From assembly GCA_028292565.1 (NCBI GenBank), contig JAQGMD010000097.1, positions 1-15,412 on the forward strand: 15,412 nt of DNA, read 5' to 3'. The notes under the pieces were generated by a model that saw nothing but the letters and a program-made list of their open reading frames with translations, was not told the origin of the DNA and did no database searches. This DNA is from Burkholderia sp. (lineage in GTDB: Bacteria; Pseudomonadota; Gammaproteobacteria; Burkholderiales; Burkholderiaceae). Of this stretch, positions 1 to 6,039 are shown one piece after another. Within the stretch, counting starts at the first letter, position 1; every line of letters starts with the position of its first letter. The position numbers and the translations under genes were made by a program.

Positions 1-1020
1 GGAGCAACTCACGTCTGCGTAGCAGTTGCCGACCTGCAAGGGCGCCTCGACGCCGTCCACGAGGAGCAGGCGGCCGTCTCGGATGGACCCGAGCAAATTC
101 TTGGCCGCGTTGATGCATTATTTCAACATGCGCTCACCCGTACGCGACTTAAGGGGCCCATCTGTGGGCTGGGCATCGGCCTTCCCGGTCCGGTTGAATT
201 CACCTCAGGCAGGCCAGTTTCGCCCCCGCTCATGCCAGGATGGGACGACTTCCCGGTGGGGGACTATTTTACTGACAAGTATGACACCCCGGTCTGGGTT
301 GATAATGAGGTGAATGTTATGGCGCTCGGTGAATTCCGGGCCGGCATAGGACAAGGGATACCCGACCTCATTTTTGTGAAGGTGGGGCACGGAATTGGGG
401 CGGGCCTCATTTCGCAGGGTAGGTTGCATCGGGGTGCTCAAGGATGTGCCGGTGATATCGGTCATATAGGCGTCCTCGAAGAGTCCGGCGTCGTATGCCA
501 TTGCGGGAACGCAGGTTGCCTGGAAGCACTAGCTGGTGGCGCTGCTTTGGAACGTAAAGGGTTGGCCGCGGCGTTGGATGGACGGAGTGCCTCCCTGGCG
601 GAAACTCTGCGCGAAAACGGCACGGTGCGCGCCGTGGATGTTCGACGAGCGGCGCAACTCGGCGACTCAATCGCTCTCGATTTGTTCAATGCCTCAGCCA
701 CTCTAGTAGGTGAGGCTCTTGCCGGGATCGTTAATTTCTTCAACCCGGCTCTAATAGTTTTAGGCGGAGAAGTGACAAATGCTGGCGACATGTACCTCGC
801 AGCCGTTCGCCGAGCAGTCCTCCGTCGTTCACTTCCACTGGCAACTCGGGACCTGCGCATCGTAAGAACTCAACAACCCGATCGATCAGGACTGACGGGA
901 GCGGCGTTCATGGTGATCGACGAAGTGCTCTCACGGGACCACCTGCCTGTTTGGCTAGGTAAGGGAAAACACCCAACGGATCACTCCTCCTCAGTCAGGT
1001 GCGTGACGGGGACAGCGTAG
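1..1020 (+). CDS. ROK-family protein, probable NagC/XylR-type repressor (5' truncated by window)
   Basis: The reading frame is open from base 1, so the visible 339 residues are the ROK domain of a gene that begins upstream. The window opens at the first phosphate loop (GATH). Further on are NEVN at residues 102-105 where ROK kinases have the catalytic NDxN, the second phosphate loop GHGIGAG at 129-135, and the ROK zinc site made of H155 (in AGDIGH) with C166, C168 and C173 (CHCGNAGC). ROK proteins are either sugar kinases or repressors with an N-terminal winged helix. The Asp-to-Glu change at the catalytic base and the Glu-to-Asp change in AGEIGH favour a sugar-sensing repressor. The winged helix would lie off the window, so this choice is an inference. 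An internal ATG at 232 falls inside the domain and is not the true start. The sugar ligand cannot be assigned. Confidence 0.85.
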   Translation, partial: GATHVCVAVADLQGRLDAVHEEQAAVSDGPEQILGRVDALFQHALTRTRLKGPICGLGIGLPGPVEFTSGRPVSPPLMPGWDDFPVGDYFTDKYDTPVWVDNEVNVMALGEFRAGIGQGIPDLIFVKVGHGIGAGLISQGRLHRGAQGCAGDIGHIGVLEESGVVCHCGNAGCLEALAGGAALERKGLAAALDGRSASLAETLRENGTVRAVDVRRAAQLGDSIALDLFNASATLVGEALAGIVNFFNPALIVLGGEVTNAGDMYLAAVRRAVLRRSLPLATRDLRIVRTQQPDRSGLTGAAFMVIDEVLSRDHLPVWLGKGKHPTDHSSSVRCVTGTA

Positions 1021-1100
1021 TCGGTGTCCTTCAGGTTTCTGATCCGGTTCTCACACCGTCCCGGGCCCGGTGCCGGCGATCCAAGCCCCTAACCGCCAGG

Positions 1101-1122
1101 AAAAGCGTCAAAAAAGCGTCAA
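1101..1122. repeat. Perfect 11-bp tandem repeat
   Basis: AAAAGCGTCAA occurs twice head to tail (1101-1111 and 1112-1122), 28 bp before the left bipartite motif at 1150. Short direct repeats beside a recombination core can be arm-type integrase sites, but no such repeat was found beside the right motif. The repeat is plain to see; its role is unknown. Confidence 0.6.
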
Positions 1123-1149
1123 ATCAACCCCTTCCGGGCTGTTCTTGTA

Positions 1150-1175
1150 ACGCCGATAACCGGCCTTCTGTAAAG
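1150..1175 (+). repeat. Left copy of bipartite att-like motif
   Basis: The motif is ACGCCGATAAC, nine variable bases (CGGCCTTCT), then GTAAAG. The same layout with identical spacing recurs at 8338-8363, with 21 of 26 positions identical by hand alignment. It lies 130 bp after the ROK stop codon and before the first island gene. It resembles a tyrosine-recombinase core or an element end. That reading is an inference from position and repetition. Confidence 0.5.
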
Positions 1176-1232
1176 CTGGCTGAGTAGGGGAGTGGTCTGC
1201 GCAGCCTCAGCGTTCCTGATCCCTGCAGAGGC

Positions 1233-1637
1233 CTATCTGCCGGTAGTGCCGAGCGGCGATCCGTTCGCATCGAGGGGGACCCCTTTCTTGTCGATCAGGA
1301 AGTCCTCGATGACGTGTCCGCAGGTGGTATCGGTGATGATTATGGAGTTGGCCGGCCAGGATGGGTCCGGCGTGGGGACATAGTCGACGTCCGAGATGGT
1401 AGTGCTGTTTTTCGCACGGTTGCAGGCACCCACGATTTGGCCAGTTCGGGTGTTGGGCCGGCCATGCATCAGATGCGATGCGTGGGTCGGCCGTGGCGCC
1501 TCCCCTTGCCCGGCGGGGCTGACACAACTGCGTCCAACCAGACGGAATACAACCCCAGGTTGTATTATCTGGTCGAGCACCATACAGTTGGGAACAACAT
1601 ATCCCCCACGCCTCGGGCCTTCACAGGTACTGCGCAA
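1233..1637 (-). CDS. Possible small hypothetical protein or gene remnant
   Basis: This minus-strand open frame is 134 codons from a TTG, or 78 codons from an ATG at about 1467. No family is recognised. In the C-terminal 78 codons, counting by hand, roughly three quarters of third positions are G or C, more than at positions one or two. That is the coding pattern of this genome, and the plus-strand frames look poorer. The C-terminal half reads like protein, for example the run TDTTCGHVIEDFLIDKKG. None of the possible starts (1637, 1585, 1467) has a clear Shine-Dalgarno sequence, so it may be a remnant of something disrupted by the insertion. From the 1467 start it would be divergent from the Abi gene, with the palindrome at 1546-1566 between them. 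Confidence 0.3.
   Translation of the reverse strand: MRSTCEGPRRGGYVVPNCMVLDQIIQPGVVFRLVGRSCVSPAGQGEAPRPTHASHLMHGRPNTRTGQIVGACNRAKNSTTISDVDYVPTPDPSWPANSIIITDTTCGHVIEDFLIDKKGVPLDANGSPLGTTGR
1546..1566. promoter_or_regulatory. Perfect 9-bp inverted repeat, candidate operator
   Basis: Arms AATACAACC (1546-1554) and GGTTGTATT (1558-1566) are exact reverse complements around a 3-base centre. A TATTAT hexamer (1563-1568) that could serve as a -10 box overlaps the right arm, but no good -35 was found. It lies 115 bp before the Abi start. The short spacer and lack of a following T tract suit a dimeric repressor site better than a terminator. No regulator gene is recognised nearby. Confidence 0.45.
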
Positions 1638-1641
1638 ATTG

Positions 1642-1674
1642 GGGGATCTTTCATTCCCCGGACAATTTAGGGGA
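1642..1674 (+). promoter_or_regulatory. Alternative hairpins around the Abi ribosome-binding site
   Basis: GGGGA at 1642-1646 and again at 1670-1674 flank one TCCCC at 1655-1659. The TCCCC can therefore pair upstream, freeing the second GGGGA, or pair downstream and hide it. The second GGGGA is part of the Shine-Dalgarno sequence TTAGGGGA, seven bases before the ATG at 1681. Each stem is only 5 bp, so a translational switch is a suggestion; the triple motif could also be a protein-binding site. Confidence 0.3.
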
Positions 1675-1680
1675 TTGACT

Positions 1681-2688
1681 ATGCGTTATGACAAGCCTGC
1701 GTTGAATCTTGATCAGCAGCTTGAGCAGCTCAAATCCCGGGGTCTGCAGGTAAGCGATGAGGCCCGGGTCCTGCGATATCTGGCGCGGATCGGTTACTAC
1801 CGCTTGTCACCCTACATGACGCCTTTTCAGCGGCCGGATACGGAGCACCTTTTCCGCGATGGGACGAAGTTCGACAGCGTTCTGGGACTCTATATTTTTG
1901 ACCGCCGGCTGCGTTTGCTGCTGATGGACGCTCTCGAACGGTTCGAGGTTGCCCTCCGGGCTACCCTGTCCAACCATATGGCGCTGAAGACATCGGATGC
2001 GTTTTGGTATTTGGATAGGTCCGCCTTCAATCGCGGGTATGACCATGGGCGTCTTGTCAGAGACCTGGCTCAGGCCAGGGACGACGAAAAGGAACGGCTG
2101 GAACGGGATCTGCAGCGTCTGCAGGAACGTCCGCCGCGGAATCTCCAAAGGGCAATGGAGGACGCCAGAAAACAGTCGTTCCTTCGGCACTACATTTCCA
2201 CCTATGACGAACCTGTCCTGCCGCCATCGTGGATGATGATCGAGATGCTTGCGTTCGGTGACTTGATGCACCTTTACCGGAACCTGGCAGACCGGGAAGA
2301 CCGGAAAGAAATCGCCCGGCACCTGGGCATTACGGACGAGCTGCTCAGTTCCTGGCTGGGGACATTCCAATACACGCGGAACCTCTGCGCCCACCATAGC
2401 CGGGTGTGGAACAGGCAGTTCGGTGTGGCCCCGAAAATCCCGCGTTCCGAAGGAGTTTCCTGGCTGGAGGACCCGCAGGCGTTCCGAGGCTCAGGCTCTT
2501 ATCGCCGATTCCGGGTCTTCCCGGTGATCGTGGCGCTCCAAACCGTTCTGGGCACCATCAGTCCGGGTTCCAATTGGGCTGCGCGGCTGCATGACCTTCT
2601 TGGCGAATTCAACGCTGTCCCGTTGAATCCCATGGGATTCCCGGCGGACTGGCAAACTGATGGATTTTGGCAGCGATACCTTCACTAG
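1681..2688 (+). CDS. Abi_2 (AbiD/AbiF-like) HEPN-type abortive infection protein
   Basis: This 335-residue protein has the hallmark Abi_2 N-terminus: KPALNLDQQLEQLKSRGL, then a helix leading to the IGYYRLSPY motif near residues 39-47. Abi_2 proteins, the family of lactococcal AbiD and AbiF, stop phage growth and usually belong to the HEPN superfamily, whose RX4H motif cleaves RNA. Here the motif is R233-NLCA-H238, followed by H239 and SRVWN, as is usual for the family. Length is typical. The ATG at 1681 is chosen because AGGGG lies seven bases upstream and the conserved N-terminus begins there; the frame is open further upstream to 1396, but that part has no Abi_2 features. The nuclease gene follows within 73 bp, so co-transcription is likely. 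RNase activity and phage defence are inferred from the family. Confidence 0.88.
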   Translation: MRYDKPALNLDQQLEQLKSRGLQVSDEARVLRYLARIGYYRLSPYMTPFQRPDTEHLFRDGTKFDSVLGLYIFDRRLRLLLMDALERFEVALRATLSNHMALKTSDAFWYLDRSAFNRGYDHGRLVRDLAQARDDEKERLERDLQRLQERPPRNLQRAMEDARKQSFLRHYISTYDEPVLPPSWMMIEMLAFGDLMHLYRNLADREDRKEIARHLGITDELLSSWLGTFQYTRNLCAHHSRVWNRQFGVAPKIPRSEGVSWLEDPQAFRGSGSYRRFRVFPVIVALQTVLGTISPGSNWAARLHDLLGEFNAVPLNPMGFPADWQTDGFWQRYLH

Positions 2689-2761
2689 GACGCACCGTCC
2701 AGGGCAGGTTTGTTGAATGTGGCGCTCCGGTCCTTGCCGTTCGGTAGGGCAGGATGGACGG

Positions 2762-5700
2762 ATGGTCACGCGTGTAGAAACCGAAACGTTCATTCGTTTC
2801 CAGTTGGATCAGCTCGGTGCTCAGAACCGGCACCACGACTTTGAGAACATCTGCTTTCGAATTGCTCAGAGGCGGATCAGCAGCAACATCCTCCCCGCAA
2901 CGGGGCCTGTAAGCAGCGGCGGGGACCAGGGACGGGATGGAGAGACGTTCTTTTCCGCGCTGCCCGAAGAGCTTCCCGGAGCCGGGGGATTTGTTGGCAG
3001 GTCCACCACAGAACCTCTCGTTCTTGCCTGTACAATTCAACGCACTGGCCTAAGTGCGAAGGTCAAAGCCGATCTCGAGAAGATCACCTCCCAAGGACAG
3101 CCCGTCGCCAGGGTCGCCTACTTCATGGCACAGAACATGCCCGTGAACATCCGGCATGAGCTTCAGGAGTATGCTCGCCAACAGCATGGCATCGATCTTG
3201 AGATCTTTGATTCAATGGCGATATCGACACTTCTGGCCGAGCAGGATCTGGTCTGGGTCGCTGAAAAGATGCTCGATTTGCCCTCAAACCTGGTGCCGGC
3301 GAATGATCCTGAGATCCCCCAGTGGTATCAGGACCTCTTGCGGAAGGTCAGGGAATCGGACGAGCCACTGACTACCCCGGGCGATTTTGCGGCTGTCCGG
3401 ACCGGTCTCCGTCACGCAACACAGCACCCGGAAGCCCGGAACGACTTGGCAGAATGGCTTCAACACGCGCGCACTTTCCTAGATTCACGCCCGAAGGGCA
3501 CAGTCTCCGAAGACGTGCAGATGAAAGCGCGGTACGAAATCGTCGTTGCCACTCTCCGCGGGATGGAGACCCTTAGGAATGTCGAAGAGTACATCGATGA
3601 GTTCATTGACTACGCGGCGGTAAGCTCGGCATCGAGTGACTTGAGCGACGCCAGCGCCCTCATCTCCTATTGGCAGGGGGCGTGGGCCAGTGGACTGGCC
3701 ATAACTACTTCAGAACACCTTATGGCCCAACTGCAGCGGATCCTGGACCGCGTCGACGCGCTCCTGGCTGAAACTGACCGAAGCGTTTACCCAAACGCGA
3801 CTGCGCACTTCCTTGCGGCTCGGGCGCATATCCTGTTCCATCCTGACGTCACCGGCATGGCGCGAAATCCGAATGCTCCGGTCAAGACAGGGGCAGAAAT
3901 GAGCTTTGAAGAGATCCTCAGCGAGGCGGGATCAGCTGAGGAACTGCGCATCCGGCTGGAACCACTGATGACCACGCTCAATGACCTTGCCGGGCTCCTG
4001 CCGGTTGCTCGTGCTTTCCCGGTGCAGACAATCTGCGACTTGTTCGAGGCGTTCAGTCCTGTGCTGGCAGCACACGCGGACTATGAGAGGGTCAGGAACG
4101 CTTTGGACGAGGCGATCGGCTCCGTTGAGGGAGACACCGCTGTGGCGGAGCGTTGCAGGAGCCGTGCACTTTCCCTTATCAAGTCCGGGAAACCCCTTCT
4201 GGCTCTCAGGGAGTTTCACAAGGCGAAAATTAACTGGTTCCACGGCGACACACTTCGCGGCTCTCTTCTGGCCATGCTCACTATCGCTGGCGTCTACGCG
4301 GACCTGAAGCTGCCACACGCGGCCAAGAAATATGCCCTGACTGCCTCGTCCATCGCAGTTTCTTTTCCGGGTTCCGAAGACATGGATTTGGTCGGCACGA
4401 GCCTGATTCAGGCGTTCCACCATTGCTACACCGCGGGAGCGTGGGTGGACGCCACGGCCTTGAGTCAACTGGCAATACAAGCACATGGAATCTATGCAGA
4501 AGACGCGTTTGACCGTGAGCAACATCCGGAGCTGGTCGGCCTGGACTATCACCAAAGCATAATTTGCATGACGGCCAGGAAGTTCAGACCGGCGCTGGTG
4601 GAAACACTCACGGACCTTCTGTCGCCAACGGACTACGACAAAATGATCTGGCAACTGGTTGATCAGCTGGAGCATTCCTTTACAGCCGACGAGGCGAGTT
4701 TCACGAGGATTTCCGTCCAACAGCTCGAGGGCCGCCCGTTCAGCGACACCGGCCCGGTGCGGTCATTGAACTTCTCAGCTCTTGGCACCCGTTGGACCAT
4801 CAACTGCCCGAACGACAGGGCAACGGTGCTCGCCGCCGAGAGGTTTGCCGCCGCCGCGCAGATTCTTCTGTGTGAACTCGCGACCGATGACCCGGTTCTC
4901 CTGGACGAAAGCGTCTCGATCACGATCCAACTGGCGGGTCCTGAGTATAAGGAGCGAGTGGAGTTCGAACCCGACAACCACCAGCTAAAAGCCCTCGTGA
5001 CACTGCTGCCCTACACAGACCAGGCAGATGCCGAAGCGCTGGAACATGAAATTCTAGGTGCTGTCGGGGTACTCCTCATGCGATTGAGCGCCCTGTCCCA
5101 GAAACAAATCCTGGACATGCTCGAGGGCGCGTTCGCCAGGGGTTTCCTCAACCAGATCTCGTTCGGGCGGCCCTACGATGAGATAGCCGGGCTGCTCGAT
5201 ACGGGCCACTATCTCAGGGCATCGAAGGCGGGTCACCAGGTCATCGGCCCCGAAGACCACGTGTCGCCGGCAAGCAGCGCCTTAGAACAGCCAGCCTCCT
5301 ACGGACCTGGTTTTTCGGAGACCACATGGCGGGAAATGATTGAAGAACGCTATGAGCTTTCGACTCTGGTGGGTTTCACGGTGGCGCGGATCCTTCGAAA
5401 CGACACGTGCCGCAGGATTCTGGCAGAACTTCGAGACGAGGGGTGGCTGGACTGGCACCTGCTGCTGGCAATTTTCAATGTGGCTACCAACTACCGCATC
5501 TGGCGTGAACTCGGCCCGGACAGCTCATCACCGGAAGCGCTCCGACAGGTCACTCCGGACTTCATTCACCGGCGCGAAACCCCGGAAACTCCAAATATTC
5601 CCCTTCACCACTTCTCAAAAGACGGCCTCCGGGACGCATTTGACCTGGCGGCCCTTACCGTCGCCAAACGTTTAGGGCTTCACATAGATCGTGACACCCC

Positions 5701-5788
5701 AAACATCAACGGAGTCCGCCGGTTGCTGGACCGCAGATACGGCTTTATGCAAGACGTCCCTCATGCCGATCTCTTGGCCGCCCAGTAA
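2762..5788 (+). CDS. Large protein with PD-(D/E)XK-like nuclease N-terminus and helical repeat body
   Basis: The 1008 residues show two regions. Residues 1-175 resemble Mrr-type restriction nuclease domains that head many bacterial defence proteins: E28 in HDFENI, the loop GGDQGRDGETF at 53-63 with candidate metal ligands D55 and D59, and the strand VLACTIQ at 87-93 with Q93 where classical enzymes have (E/Q)xK. The segment LEIFDSMAISTLLAEQDLVW around 146-165 ends the domain. The rest is helix-rich with TPR-like hairpins, clearest near 460-540 (AERCRSRALSLIKSGKPLLALREF and the following helices). No Walker A motif, transmembrane segment or HTH is visible. An ATG at 2717 is also in frame. The 2762 ATG is preferred because AGGA sits seven bases upstream and the extra 15 residues look unconserved. 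A likely reading is a DNase effector fused to a helical sensor. The nuclease call is by motif only and the body is unassigned. Confidence 0.7.
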   Translation: MVTRVETETFIRFQLDQLGAQNRHHDFENICFRIAQRRISSNILPATGPVSSGGDQGRDGETFFSALPEELPGAGGFVGRSTTEPLVLACTIQRTGLSAKVKADLEKITSQGQPVARVAYFMAQNMPVNIRHELQEYARQQHGIDLEIFDSMAISTLLAEQDLVWVAEKMLDLPSNLVPANDPEIPQWYQDLLRKVRESDEPLTTPGDFAAVRTGLRHATQHPEARNDLAEWLQHARTFLDSRPKGTVSEDVQMKARYEIVVATLRGMETLRNVEEYIDEFIDYAAVSSASSDLSDASALISYWQGAWASGLAITTSEHLMAQLQRILDRVDALLAETDRSVYPNATAHFLAARAHILFHPDVTGMARNPNAPVKTGAEMSFEEILSEAGSAEELRIRLEPLMTTLNDLAGLLPVARAFPVQTICDLFEAFSPVLAAHADYERVRNALDEAIGSVEGDTAVAERCRSRALSLIKSGKPLLALREFHKAKINWFHGDTLRGSLLAMLTIAGVYADLKLPHAAKKYALTASSIAVSFPGSEDMDLVGTSLIQAFHHCYTAGAWVDATALSQLAIQAHGIYAEDAFDREQHPELVGLDYHQSIICMTARKFRPALVETLTDLLSPTDYDKMIWQLVDQLEHSFTADEASFTRISVQQLEGRPFSDTGPVRSLNFSALGTRWTINCPNDRATVLAAERFAAAAQILLCELATDDPVLLDESVSITIQLAGPEYKERVEFEPDNHQLKALVTLLPYTDQADAEALEHEILGAVGVLLMRLSALSQKQILDMLEGAFARGFLNQISFGRPYDEIAGLLDTGHYLRASKAGHQVIGPEDHVSPASSALEQPASYGPGFSETTWREMIEERYELSTLVGFTVARILRNDTCRRILAELRDEGWLDWHLLLAIFNVATNYRIWRELGPDSSSPEALRQVTPDFIHRRETPETPNIPLHHFSKDGLRDAFDLAALTVAKRLGLHIDRDTPNINGVRRLLDRRYGFMQDVPHADLLAAQ

Positions 5789-5812
5789 CCGTAAAGCCCC
5801 GGGGACGGTTAC
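5785..5812 (+). terminator. Hairpin at the nuclease-gene stop codon
   Basis: GTAACCGT (5785-5792) and ACGGTTAC (5805-5812) form a perfect 8-bp stem around a 12-base loop containing CCCCGGGG. The left arm includes the stop codon. No T tract follows, so this would be an atypical terminator; an mRNA-stabilising hairpin or an operator is equally possible. Confidence 0.35.
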
Positions 5813-6039
5813 CAATGCAAACTGCCGTGGGTGGCCTGGGAAAACGATCGTTCCTCCAGAGGACGGATGTTTCGCAGCTACTTCGACTCCCGTCACTCGA
5901 ACGCCGATATGAATATTCTGTCAAGCCAGTTGTGAGATGGCACCTACCGACTGAGTGTTCCAGCCGACGTATCCGAGTGCCTTCGCGAAATGCTATAGAG
6001 CGCGATCAGCCTCCGACCTGCTGTCTGTAAGGTTGTGCA
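5789..6039 (+). promoter_or_regulatory. Leader of the NB-ARC gene with extended -10 promoter candidate
   Basis: No credible gene lies in these 251 bp. Near the end, TGCTATAGA (5991-5999) matches an extended -10 element (TGnTATAAT type) with a weak -35, which would start a transcript about 35 bases before the ATG at 6040. This suggests the NB-ARC gene has its own promoter in addition to any read-through. Confidence 0.35.

Noticed and set aside
1054..1072. Small G/C-rich inverted repeat (CACCG/CGGTG) after the ROK gene as a terminator
   Set aside because: The stem is only 5 bp and no T tract follows.
1192..1670. Plus-strand frames in the gap before the Abi gene, including the upstream extension of the Abi frame
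   Set aside because: They lack Abi_2 features and ribosome-binding sites; composition favours the minus strand in this stretch.
3932..4720. A 262-codon minus-strand open frame
   Set aside because: It is antisense to the helical body of the large nuclease protein and has no recognisable domain or ribosome-binding site.
5815..6030. A 71-codon plus-strand frame between the nuclease and NB-ARC genes
   Set aside because: It has no ribosome-binding site or family resemblance, and it overlaps the candidate promoter.
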